Shown here: positions 31,115 through 44,700 of the stretch, in pieces
How the letters are laid out: every line of letters starts with the position of its first letter
Numbering within the stretch: position 1 is the stretch's first letter
Source of the DNA: Chrysaora quinquecirrha
Taxonomy: Eukaryota; Cnidaria; Scyphozoa; Semaeostomeae; Pelagiidae
Reading direction: 5' to 3'
Assembly (NCBI GenBank): GCA_014526335.1
Contig: JACTAT010000040.1
Coordinates: 8,205,653-8,269,652 of the forward strand
Length of the DNA: 64,000 nt
Made by a program: the position numbers and the translations under genes
The notes under the pieces: model-generated
What the model was told of the DNA's origin: nothing
The model's database searches: none
What the model saw: the letters and a program-made list of their open reading frames with translations, nothing else

Positions 31115-32772
31115 TGTTTCTCAAACACCAAAGGCAACATAGAGTGCGATAATGGTAAGGGTAATGTATCAACTAAGTACCCGACTGGTTTTTCGATTTC
31201 CCCAGTTGGGTGATACGGCATTTATTTGACAGCGACCTTTATTGTTAAGGTAAGCAAGAAAAGGTAGGGGCCGGGGCATGAGTAAAACCTGGTAGTGCAC
31301 CGTCCCTGTACATTATGAGGTAAAAAGTATTCAATTCTATGTGACAGCGTACCGTGAATAAGCTCCCAACTCTCGTAACCCCCCCATTCCAATAATCTTT
31401 GCACTGGGACTAAAGTTTGTAAAATAAGCCCCAACGCCAGCATAATCATTTATCTTGGAGAATTTCAATCAAAAATAGGACCGGACTTAAACACCTCAAT
31501 TCATGAAGCTATCCGGCATATAAACTTTTCCAAAATGCATTTCCTTCGTTCCATTTTTGTATAGACATAGTATGTAAGTATGCAGACAGACTTATTGCGT
31601 AGAATTCATCCACAAATGTTCTCTCGAGGAATTTGGTGTTTAAATTCTTTGACACAATGTTTAACACCCGTTCAAAGATTTTGGACCATGTTTAAATTAG
31701 CGCTTTATCTTTTGTTTCAAATTTCGGTCATTTAAAGATTTATAATTGTAGTTTTGTAATGCAGTGCTCTTTCAGGGTAGTCTACTTGTTGTGTTGTCTC
31801 AGCTACAAAGTGAGTTGAAAATGTTTCTATGTTTCTTAATTAAATTAGAAAGGCACTTTCGAATTTCATATATAAATAAGATCAATGTTAAGTATAAACT
31901 GATGTAGTGTTATAGTGAGTCCTCTGTAATATATAATTTCCTTATGTAGTAAAGTAAAAGATTCGTGTTCTAGTGTAGTAGCTATGACAAGATCATATAA
32001 AGAATGTGTTTAAAAAGACTCTTTTTAAGATGAATAATACCTGTAGATTTTGAAATGTTGAGATTATAACGAACAGGTTATGCGGAAAGGTTTTCACCAC
32101 GAAATTCAATACACCTTTTATTCATTAAACATGACGACGGCAAATGCAAAAAACTATTTTATATTCATCTTTACCATGAGATAAATCAAAAGAAGTGAGG
32201 ATGAGCTAAATTTGGATCTGTCTTAAGTGGTTTTTAATGTTTAGCAGATAAATCTGCAATTACCAAACACCTTTAAGATGATGTATCTACTTTAGATTAT
32301 CTGAGAAGTATCACTAATCATGTTTATATAAGTATGTCCTAAAGTCCTAAAGTATCCAAAGTGTGTTTGAGCTTTTCATATTATTAGCAAGAAAACTCTC
32401 ATTTTGTCAGAGCATTTATGAAATGAATATGCTCTTCTGAGGCACAATTTTATATTCTTAGCAAGCTGTAAAGATCTAGTTTCCTAGGCCAAGTGTCATC
32501 CTAATAGGGTTTGAAAACCACGCTATCGACGACGTAGAAATATCTAAACTATTAATGAAGACATGAATCGACATGAATATTATTCATGAAAAATTAATGA
32601 TTTTCATTTCTAAGCATAAATCTGCATCCACTGACAACTTAAAAATTTTGCTGTAGTCTTATGTTTGATTTTCTTTTCCCTGTTTTAGTAATCCTCAAAC
32701 AGCTTCAAATTTGCAATTGGGTGATTTACAAATGTTTACAAAGCGTGAGCAGCATTTTGGTTTTATTTGAAA
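31115..32772. other. Intergenic region between the SLC22 and cadherin genes
   Basis: This holds the 3' UTR of the transporter and the presumed promoter of the cadherin gene. I see no coding exon or clear mobile element. No canonical AATAAA near the transporter stop was found. Confidence 0.5.
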
Positions 32773-35700
32773 ATGTTTCTGAAGCTCGTTTTTGGTTTTC
32801 TGGTCATCTATAATCAGGGTAAGTTGAAATGAAATTTGCTTACTAGAAAATTCGCAACTGTTATCAACCACGATCACAAATTCATTGTGCAGTTTGAATT
32901 TAAAACAAAACCTCTGTGTCTGAAAGCTTAATTATCGGAGAGAAGCAGCGTTTTGTTGTTTCTGTATGCAAATTTGTAAGTTTGGTTGTTTGGGTTGACT
33001 TGAAGGGCATGCTGCTGATAATGATTAAGCTTTAAGAACTGAAGACAGCAGATATTTAGAGCTGTTGATAGTGTAAGAAAGCAGTTATCATAATCAATCC
33101 CCGTCTGCTCGAAGCAGGTTAACTGTCATTAACTGTCATGGACCTCGATTTGCTTCGATCTTCTGCCATCCAGTTACATATCACCCTTTTCTGTATTCTA
33201 GGCAATGACTTTGGTCTACATTCTCTATATTTCGTTTTCATTAAGTCTTGGATTTAATACATACATATTTCTTTTAGGCTTGTGTCTTTCTCATTTTCTT
33301 TCAATATCTGCTTCAAATAGAGTTTTTTTTATGCCAGTATTTTTTTGTTAGATGGCTATTAGATTAGGCTTTTCATTACGTTCTATTAGAAAAATAAGAT
33401 TAGATTATTTGGTAAGGACACCTAGAGGCTAGACGAAAATACTCCGGCAAAAAGCCTTGAAAGAATGTCTGAGAAGAGTGGAGTGCCAAATTGAGATTGT
33501 ATTGAGATTTTCTCTTTGTGATGACTTATAGCAGTTACTGGGATACATACGAACTCATCTTTGTGTATATAGGAGGTCCTTGTCAGTGTAAATTGTTTCA
33601 TTTGAAATCCTTTTCTCAGTTTTAGTTCCTGTAAGATGCCAACAACCAATATTCAGCGAGGCATTTGCATACTTCTTCACTGTTTATGAAGGAACTCCAG
33701 TCGGTGAGAAGCCATTTTCACTTTTAAAATTTCCACCAATCTATCGTAGTGTATAATGAGCGAAAGGGTAAATTGGATAATCTAAAGGGCCATTGGGTTA
33801 ACGGCTTATTAAATCGGGTTTGTGGGCTTTTAGTATTGCGATGAATAGCGGAATCATTTTCGGGCATACTTAAAAGCTTTTTTCGTCTGACACTCCTCAG
33901 AGTATGAACGTCAGAAACAGACCGAAACAATAGACTAAGGCGGAATTTATACCCAGATGCGGCTCGAAATGCACCAATCAGAAAGAACGAAAAGCTGAAT
34001 TGGCATTGTGTTTTAAACACCAATCAGCTGGTCGGATACAGCGGGAGGACCAATGAATTATTTGAAGAGTCCAAGTGAGAAAACGAACTCTTTCTGTCTA
34101 CACAGAACCGGCCTTTTGGTTTTGATGTAGACAGATTCCAAAACCCCTAAGTGAAACAAAGATCTTGCTTTGCCAATGATTCTGAAAAATCCTCGCTGTA
34201 ATTTTCCGCACAAATCGGGTTATCGAGTAGATGTTGTCCTATGGCAGAATCATGTTTAAGACTAGGTTGTTGTTTAGACCCACGGGGTGGTTGCTCTCTT
34301 TGCCGAAAATTATGCAGACGAATGTTAGTAGGGACATGCTGCTTTATCCTATCACCTAATCTCTGGGAAGTACGACCTACGTACCTGGCATCACACCGGC
34401 ACGAGAATTCATAAATGACCAAACTTTTTTGTGTGGTAGGTACGCAATCCTTTTGAATGGATGGTAGAACTTTCCGAGTGCCAAAAACTAAACGAGGGTT
34501 GGCAGCAGCGAAGCACTTAGTAATGGCCTTTTAATTTGACTTTCGAATCGCAATGAGACGTTTCCTATCCAAGGCATTTTAGGTAAACAGGGCACTTTTG
34601 CGGACCATACTTTTATCAGCCGAAAGACTTGCGATCTTCTTGCGAAAACAATCCGAAATGACGTCCTCAGGGTAACCGTTTTCAATGAGAATAGACCGTA
34701 TTTTATCCAATTCCGAATCAAGCCGAGATTTAGAGCAAATCATAAGTGCCCGATGAACTAGCGTGTTGATGAGGTTAATTTTCCTCTGTTTTGGACTAAA
34801 GGAATCCCACCGTGTATAGAGGCCGCTAAAGGTCCTAAAAATGCCTTGGATAGGAAACGTCTCATTGCGATTCGAAAGTCAAATTAAAAGGCCATTACTA
34901 AGTGCTTCGCTGCTGCCAACCCTCGGTTAGTTTTTGGCACTCGGAAAGTTCTACCATCCATTCAAAAGGATTGCGTACCTACCACACAAAAAGTTTGGTC
35001 ATTTATGAATTCTCGTGCCGGTGTGATGCCAGGTACGTAGGTCGTACTTCCCAGAGATTAGGTGATAGGATAAAGCAGCATGTCCCTACTAACATTCGTC
35101 TGCATAATTTTCGGCAAAGAGAGCAACCACCCGTGGGTCTAAACAACAACCTAGTCTTAAACATGATTCTGCCATAGGACAACATCTACTCGATAACCCG
35201 ATTTGTGCGGAAAATTACAGCGAGGATTTTTCAGAATCATTGGCAAAGCAAGATCTTTGTTTCACTTAGGGGTTTTGGAATCTGTCTACATCAAAACCAA
35301 AAGGCCGGTTCTGTGTAGACAGAAAGAGTTCGTTTTCTCACTTGGACTCTTCAAATAATTCATTGGTCCTCCTGCTGTATCCGACCAGCTGATTGGTGTT
35401 TAAAACACAATGCCAATTCAGCTTTTCGTTCTTTCTGATTGGTGCATTTCGAGCCGCATCTGGGTATAAATTCCGCCTTAGTCTATTGTTTCGGTCTGTT
35501 TCTGACGTTCATACTCTGAGGAGTGTCAGACGAAAAAGCTTTAAGTATGCCCGAAAATGATTCCGCTATTCATCGCAATTTTGAAGTTTTGTACAACTGA
35601 AAGACTATTCGCTTTTAGTATTCCAACATCTTAGGGATTTCTGATGTTCATACTCTGAGGTGTGTCAGACGAAAAAAGCTTTTAAGTATACCCGAAAATG

Positions 35701-38700
35701 ATTCTGCTGTTTAACGCAATTCAGAATCTGATAGCTTTTGTGCTTCCTGTAGCCGCTGTCAGATGGCTAAATGGCTAACGTTAATTGAGATGAATCGCGA
35801 CAAACGTTTCAACATACGTTCTATACCCTATCATCTGATGAGAGACCTCTCCTGATAAAATTGATAAGACAAATATATAAAAAGCAACTAAAGTGCAGTT
35901 TTCTTCAGAACTGACCCCAGTGTCCAAATCCAGCCAGTGCTGCCATGCTATTTGTTGTTGTTATTACTACTTTTTTACAATGTTGGCATACTAAAATGGC
36001 TCAAATGTAAAGTAAATGATTTCAATGCAGCTGAAGAAATACAGAATGAAAGAATGTGAAACTAAGATATCATGTTTATTCGAAACATTTAATGTATAAG
36101 ACATTCCGACTTTGGAAACATATTCATTACATTTCAGGTGATTGTTTTGGTTTTGTGAATGCAACGCTGTCAGATCCTACCAAATCAATAACATATGAAA
36201 TATTCAACATTGAAAATAATTCTATAACAATTAATAGCAACACTGGTGAATTATGCGTCAACACCATCTTAGATGCTGATATCCCGGTACGTCTATAGTT
36301 TGTTTTGTTCTTCTTTCTTTATTTTTTAATGGTTTTTTGCTTTGTTGAAACTTACCTACCCTTGCTTAAACTATTCAGTGTGCAGATGGTGTATAGATAT
36401 TAGATGGAAATTCGGTTTTTTGTCTGTCTTCGCTTCACAAATCGTTCATGGTACTTTTGTTAAATACAATCTTTCAACCCCCTTTAGTCTTATAAACGAG
36501 TCCCTCAACATTTGCTTCATTGTTATCTCTCCTTGGTTACTTTATTCTTGGCCAGAGTTCCTTTTCATGAAATCCCCTTCTCCGGAGTAATGTTCTTCTT
36601 TGTCTGTATGGTTTAGTTTCAAGTTTGTATGTAGTGGACCAAAGGTTTGAAACCTAGCTGACCCCGAACTGCAGCTCACCCTCCCCCCTTTTCAGTCTTC
36701 GCCCTGGTCTTCTGTTTCGGTTCAAGAGACTACATTACAGTATTCACATCATTCGAATCGTAGCATTTGGTACATGATCAACGAGTGATGTTTATTATTG
36801 CCTTGTAGAATCTGCATGAAATAAAGTTCAGCGTGTCTGCCTATCACGATCCAAACCAAAAGGTTAGTCCACATTCGTTTACTTTATAGTGTATATAAGT
36901 ACGTATAATGAAGCACTCACTTTTGAAGAGGCAATGACTTCGTGGTATTATTCAATTAGCTGTTGGTGTTAGATGCTCTACAAGGCCGTTGTTTGAACCC
37001 CAGGTACTGTAGCGCCACAGCCAAGTCCGAGATGTCATTAATTTTTCAATTTCTAAGACCCTAGCCACTGGTGCTTAGTACATCATTTCACCACCCTTCA
37101 TAATATACAGTATTATTCAGTTATTCATAAACTCTAAAATAATTTAAATGATACCAGTTTGCTTTATATTGCCATACTGATCTTTTTTGTTTTTTTTTTA
37201 GGCAACAACAATTGTCTATGTTTACATTGGAGATGTTAATGACAATTATCCTGTTTTCCAAGGGGCTCCTTACAAATCCAACATAAGTGAAGTAAGCTAT
37301 CCTTAATTTTTTATGAAAAATTATATATTTTAAACTTTCATTCTTAATTCGTGATTACTTCATGTGTACTCTTCAATTTACAGGATTCACCAATCAATAC
37401 GTACGTCACTAGAGTCCAGGCCACTGACATAGATAAGAAAGGTCTTTCAGAACTCATTTACAACATTGAAGGATGGACCAAGGTGACTTTCGACTTTGCT
37501 ATTTGATTTATATTTCATTAACTATCGCTGCAGAAGAAATACCCACTTAGATGCAAGCTGTTCTTTTACTAATGCCTGCGTCGAAATAATTTGAAATAAC
37601 AGACATAAAAGCAAGCAAGATGCTGAGAAATTGATAAGCATAAAATTTAGTTTTAGCTTCTAATTTACCAAATATTTCACTCTATATGCCCTACAAAGTT
37701 GACTTGAGCTAGTTACTTTGCCTGTGCTGCTTAAAATGTCAAAATGATTTTACCAGCCGCCCCATTCTCAAATTCTAGACGCTAGCTCATGAAGTTTCCG
37801 GGTTTGGAGATGTAGCAACTGGTTAACTTATTCGTACAAGGCCAATATGCATTGATGCTCATGTGGTATTAGCCTTACTGATGCGTTCCGGTATATATCT
37901 GGCCTAACTGAGACCAGGTATCAACCTTACATGAGAACGAACACTAATACCTGCTGCACTGAAACCTAATGCCAGCCATATTTTCTGTTACGACTCTTGG
38001 TGCTAGATGATATCATGAGCTTAATTCTATCTAGTTGCTTTTCTGTACAAATTTCCCTTGAATGGCATATTAGTTGATTTAAATCCGCGTGCAAGTTTGT
38101 GGATAATCTTGGTTTTTTTTCTTTTAGGATTCAAAATTCAGTATAAAACCATTTGCTGGAACGATTTGGACGAATAAAAGACTTGATTATGAAACAAATA
38201 AAAAAGAAATATTAAATATCAGTGTTACTGTAAGTATTATAGTATGTCTTCAGCAAATTGATTGTCAGACTCAAAGAAGGAAAAATTTCACTATCCATCC
38301 CTTTTATAACTTTGTCAAATTAATCACAGTCGTCAGTTTTGCTTTGCCACTTGTGGAGAAATGTATTTTTAATTTTTTAGGATGGACGTCCTTCAGATGT
38401 AACAAGACATAAAGTATACACTTCTGTTGAAATATTCATAAATGATGCTGATGATCAAGGAGCCAAATTTGATCATTATACTTATTATGCATCCATTAAA
38501 GAAGGATTTCACAACGTAAGAACTTCTTGATGCTCTTATTTCTTTACTGTCTGTAAATTTGATTATATTTGTGCATCATTCGCTATCCTTGGGCTTGGTG
38601 CTAGAGTGATTGCTCACGACTGGCATGGTATTCAAAAAGCCCTGTCCACGCCAAAGACGTCATGAATGGTACTCATATTTATCTGCCAAGCACTCAGCAC

Positions 38701-41700
38701 AGAAGAGTAAGGTGTGACGTTAAGTGGCCTTGTGGCCAGGGATAAGAAACGCACCCACCTGTACCTTCTTATGGCAGCCAATAGAAAAGGAACGTTTGTG
38801 TTGCCTCCAACTTGGTCTAACCACTACGTATGAATAATTGTTACCTTACCTTTCTTTCATAAAAGTCTTCTTTAAAAAATGAAATTCTGTTTCTAGATGA
38901 CTGATTTGATCACTGTCCATGCATCTGATCTTGATAAAGGAATCAATGCTGCTGTTTCATATAGCATTTTGCCATGTGAGTTCCAATTCTTTTTCTTAAC
39001 TGTTTTCTTTTCATTTTGCTCCTTTAAACAATGAACAAAACAATCGGGTTGGCAAATCTGACGATATATAATATTTGAAAATCTAAAGTGAGTTATTTTA
39101 TGCTTATGTGTTTTCTATTTGTATTGTTGAATTGTTGTTATTTATTTTTACCGCTACATTATTTCTGCTCATTTTTTATCAATTTTAGTTTATGAGGTTT
39201 CTTATTTATTTTTAGCTTCGAATCCAAATGGAATTTATCTGATTGACGAAAAATCTGGAAAAATTTCAGTCAACGGTTTGATCGATAGAGAAGTTTCTGG
39301 CAGTCTTTTTTATTTGACTGTTCAGGTAGGTAATATACCTGTATAACTAGCTATTATTTAATGCATACTCGCCTCATGGCCACCAGGTAATCACCATTTG
39401 CTGTTGACTATGTTTTTCATATCTTTAAAGGCATCATCGACTACACACAGCCCAGCAACTTGTAATATCATCATCTCAATCAATGATACGAATGATAATG
39501 GACCAATATTTGAGAAAACAGTTTACATTGGGAAAGTTTTAGAAAATTCTTTAATTGGTTCAAAAGTACTTCGTGTTCCAGCAATTGATGCTGATGATGT
39601 AAGTTTTATAATTAAATTTTTGGTCTTACATTAGGCTGTTGTTCTTAAATTTACTGCAACCCTGTTTTACAAGAACAATATAGGTTCTAGATAAAAGTCC
39701 TCAAACATTGCAACCTAAAAACGTGAACAGAGTAGTGAAATTATATTTTGGAAATTTACTCATTTATGCAGAAAGCTTTGGACAAAATGCTGTCTTAAAT
39801 AAATATTCTTTTGTGAATTTCAGTCAACTTTTGTTCTTAGACTTTTGGTATTTTTCACCATTTCTGAGCCTGGATGTTATAAATGTTTCTCTTATAAAGA
39901 AGTGTCAATAAACTTTTTTGTATCATTATTTTTAATTAGTTAGTATAATATTGTTTTTCTATATCTTGTCAAGGGTATAAACAAATTGTTGACATACAGT
40001 ATAAAAGGAGGCAATGACAAATTCAGAATAGATAAAGAAGGATATGTCATTGTTAATGGCAGTTTGGACAGAGAAGATCAAGATATTCATACATTTGAGG
40101 TAAAAAGTTGTTCTCATATAAAACTATGACAGCGTTTTAATTGGAACATAACTTTGCTCTCAAGTGGCTTTCCTCTTATCATCCCCTATCATTTTCGAGA
40201 AACAACGGAAACATCTCTGAACATCGCTACATGTATGTCAAAAGATCTTTCCACTGTTTCTCGGAATTTTAAAATAATGTACTTCTCAAAAACTATCCTA
40301 TCATTTTAAGAAAACGTTCTTAAAGTGTGTTTTAAGACAGCTGTTTCACACAAACAAACTTTACTCTTTTTGTTTCTGAAATTGCAGAAATCGTTGACAC
40401 AATTGTCAGCCTAAGTTCTAGTCAAGAAATTGTTATCCTTTTAGGTCGAAGCAGAGGAAACATTCACGAAAGAAAAATATCGAAATTCAACCAAAGTTAT
40501 AATCTCTGTTGAAGATGTTAATGATAATTCTCCAATATTTGAAACGAATTTTAAGGAAGTTTTTGTTCTAGAAGAGCTTGCACCTAGAGTCTTTGTTTTG
40601 CAGGTAATGCAGATTTTTATTCGATTTTTCAAGAGTTTTTTAGATTAATTCCATTTTAATGCTCCGTATTTCCTTCTGCAAGGAGCCATTTTAACGAGGA
40701 ACCCAGTCAGTGAGGAGCCCTAACCAAGTCTCAAATAAGGATACGTGAATGAGTCATAAAAGAACTTAAGGCTTAATTTGCCCTGGGTTCTTAATTTTGG
40801 AGGCTGAGTTTTGCTACATTCTTATGCACTGACTTGAAACTTAAAATCTTGAGACCAGGCCTAGTAACAGATTCTGCACTTTCCGTCTTGCTAAATGTGT
40901 TGCCCAAGGCTCGGTTATGAGCTGTAGCCGTCAGCCACACTGCCTTCGCAGATGATAAGAGGAACCTGCACCATCGGTAGTCCAGGAGTTGTCCCGAAAT
41001 TATCCGGTACTCATCTACCTAATCAAGGAGGGATGGAAATCCGATTTGACTTGCGGCACGCGGAGGTCAGATGGCATCACCCATCGATGGATTTAAACTC
41101 GGGCCTCTCTCGTGACTGCCGTGAAATTGACCCATTACCCCTTGGCCTTCAACGTTAAGCCTGATTAGCGTTAACAAAACCTAAGCTCATTGAATTTATG
41201 GCTAAACTAGTGGGTAAACTATAGTTGACATAGCAAGATCGTAAGGCTATTGCTTTGTAATCTAATGACATGTAATGGAATCTCTGAAATTGAAATATCT
41301 GAACCAACGTGTAGTTACCTTTTCTTTCAATAAGAAGACAAAATTGCAAGAAACAGCGGAAACATTTTTGGACATACTGTGATATATACGTTTGAACATA
41401 CTATATGATGCGGGTTGCTCCCTGTATGTCCAAAAATTTTCCCGCTGTTTCCTGCAATTTTGAAATTTTGTACTGCTCAAAGGCTATTCAAAAAAGAAGA
41501 CAAATCATATTTGCCTTACAAGAATCTAACCTATTTCTACTCTGTTTTAGATGAATGCTTCGGACAAAGATTATGGTCAAAATGCTTTGATTGAATATTC
41601 GTTGGTTCCTGATGCTGAAAATAAATATCAAGCATTTTATATAAATCCTTCAAATGGAAGCTTATACACGATTAAAAAGCTGGATCGAGAAACAACAGCG

Positions 41701-44700
41701 GTTTATTTTCTACTTATTAAAGCAACAGACCGAGCTCCTGCAGGTCAAACGAGGTAACATAGTACTTTATGTAATTAAAGTATTATTTACAGTGATAAAC
41801 ATTCGTTACATAGAGTGAAGCAAAGTTTATGATAAGAAACAATTGTGCCGATTGTTGGTTTAAATGAAGAGGGTTGTATGAATGTTTGAATGTTTGTTTG
41901 TAAGTGACTTTTGTTATTTGGAACCAAGCAGATTTGAATTGCAAATTAACTATCTTCAGATCGGTGAGACAGGAAATTTGAAGCCTTTTTATTAAGATTT
42001 TTCACCTTTCGTAACACGAAAGTCAATCGTTAAAATAAGAGGAAATCATGCTAGATATTGATATTGGTAGTGACTTTTTGTCAAAAATCTTTGTACAGAG
42101 GAGTATTTTTCAACAAAGTCGAGCTGAAGCAAGGAGAAGCATTTTGCAGCCTTCAAACTACTGCAGTTCTTCGGCTTCTCTGCAGTTTTGTAGTATGTAA
42201 AGTTTCAATATCAGGAACACTAGGATCTCGACGTTCAGATGCTTTGTATCTTTATAAGATGTTGGTAACATTTAACATATAAAACTATAAACCTTTTGCA
42301 GAGAGAGTCTTTGCACAGTGAAAGTAACAGTTGTTGACATCAATGACAATTCACCTCAATTCGAGAAAAGTAAATACGTTACAGAAGTGACTGAAGCTGC
42401 CAACGTGAATACAATTGTATTGGCTTTAAAGGTTGGTTTTTATCAATGAAAATATTGTATCATTCTAATGCTAGATTTAATATGAAAATTAAACGGTTCT
42501 CATTGCTGCTCAGAGTTTCAAACTACATAGCAATAATCAAGCAACTGCGACTTATGTCCAAACCCCCTGCTATTAAAATCGTCCTATCATGACAACATTT
42601 ACTAATGTGCAATATCTGCTCTTGATTTTTAGAGTGCTTTAATCAGTGTATGTAACCGACTGTTACTCATTAACATTAAAAAAGACAGTGATACATCATA
42701 AGACAATACTTTCTACCTAACATTATCTTTCTCTGTGTGACGGTTTCAACGTAGCTAAAGTGACGTTTCTGTGTGAGAGCTGTCTCATTTCTAGTAGCTT
42801 AAAATAAGCAATGATCAACAACGTTAATTTTTATCTAACAGGCGTTTGATGGAGATGAAGGTGATAATGCAAAATTGAAATACTTCATTTTATCAAGTAA
42901 TCAGTCAGATTTCTTCAAAATAGATGAAAACAGGTAATTATGATTTCCAATTATTTAGTAAAATTCATCTCCTTTTTGGATTATTTTTTTTACTTCATTT
43001 ATGTGGTATTGCAGAGGGTATCTTCTTGTGTGTGTATGTTTTTGCTTTACTTCTAGTGGTATAATCAAGACAGCTAAAGAGCTGGATCGAGAGACTAGAA
43101 GCATTTTTAATCTGTTTGTCCAAGTTAAGGATAGCGGAAATAAGGTTACGAATATTTATTTCTCCTTTACTTTGATTTATTATTTTGCTATGAAACGCTT
43201 TGTGTGTTTTCTTAAATTTGTATACAATATTTTAGTAAAAGTTTCTTGCCGTGTTTTTAGACTGCTCAACATCAAAATGTCCTAATTTAGCGAAACACAC
43301 TGGAGCGCCGAATGTATCATTTTGGAGTTAGAACAATAACTAGATATAACTAGTCACAAATTAAATCTCTATTTGTCTACAAATAGTTGACTAGGCTTTG
43401 ATACTAACTTTGTTTGATTGTTAATATTTGAAATCATTCGTCTTTTAGACTTCCTCGACTGAAGTAGTTGTTAATATTTTGGATATAAATGATAATGCTC
43501 CAATATTTTCCAAACCAAATGGATATCACTTCAACGTAACGGAAGAACAATCCAATGCAATGGTTGGCACAGTGCAGGTATTACAAATAGTTTAAGAAGT
43601 CAATTTATTTTTATTTTTTGACATTCTACTGAATTGAGAAAAGAAGCATGCTGATTTAATATAATCTTTTATTGTTTTATCAGGCCTATGATGTTGATGA
43701 AGGGGACTCTGGAAAAGTGAATTTCATCATAACGGACAGTGAATTGTAAGTCAAAATAAGTTTTTTCAATTTCTATTTCTGTCTTCCCCGTCAAAACTCG
43801 TTATCTACAATGTTTTATTGGAACTTGTGACGATTATTCTGGAGTTACTGTGATGCTTAAAAGTTTGTAGCATTTATTTACGTATAAGGGCCTTGCTAAA
43901 CGATCAAGCATTGTTTGTCAAACGTTTGAAATTTCATGGTCAAGCAAAATGTTTGACCGTTTGGCCGTTTGACATTTTATGTTTCCTTCAAGCAAAGAAT
44001 GCTTTTCAACTATATGAACTTGTTTGTGCTTGTGAAGCAGTATTCTGTGACATGGCCAAGTAGTGAAACATTGCTTGTAAATGTTTTTCAATGTTTTGAT
44101 CCTTTGGCTAGAGCCAAACGCTTAGTTTATAGCAGAGATGAAAAATCGGACATTGCGAAAGTTGCAAAACAACGCAGCAAGTTTTTTTCCGTGCAATCGC
44201 TGCAAAACAAATAATTTACAGGGCGATTTCATAGTCGACGTTTCATATCTTTCAGCCAATTTACATGTGCGCTAATATTGTTGCGTGTCACGTCTTGGAA
44301 AACGGTGCGACCTTTATTAAAAGCTATTCTCCAAACGAAAGAGTAAATTGGCATATGAAAAGTGTTGTAAAGCTAATAAAAATACTTCTAATGCATAAAC
44401 GATTATATTAACTCTAGGTTCAAGATAGACAAAGTCTCTGGGGAAATAAGAACACAAGTTGCTCTAGATCGAGAAAAAGCTTCACTACATCGAATTACAG
44501 TAGCTGCAGTGGACTTATCGAAAAGTGCACCAAGACGAAGTTTTGTTATGGTAAATAAAATTATTTAACCTTCAGACTGATGTTATAGTTATGGTAAGTG
44601 GTGGAAAAAATGGCTTGAACAAGGCTTTATTAGGTGTGGCTCAAGGTGGTGCTGCTGCCCAATAACATAAGTTTGATTTGTTGCTCCGTTTATTGTCTTC

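Larger units (their letters stand above)
33836..35579. mobile_element. Penelope-like element as a 1.7-kb inverted repeat
   Basis: Located in intron 1 of the cadherin gene. The left arm 33836-34583 and right arm 34833-35579 are near-perfect reverse complements of about 750 bp, joined by a unique spacer of about 250 bp. The arms carry the GIY-YIG end of a Penelope-like polyprotein, a TATA-like GGGTATAAATTCC box, and hammerhead-like ends. The right arm has a one-base deletion in its GIY-YIG frame (CCACCCGTGGG against CCACCCCGTGGG). At the inner junction both arms share CCTAAA(A)ATGCC, suggesting microhomology. Inverted or partial terminal repeats are known for Penelope-like elements. Confidence 0.85.
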
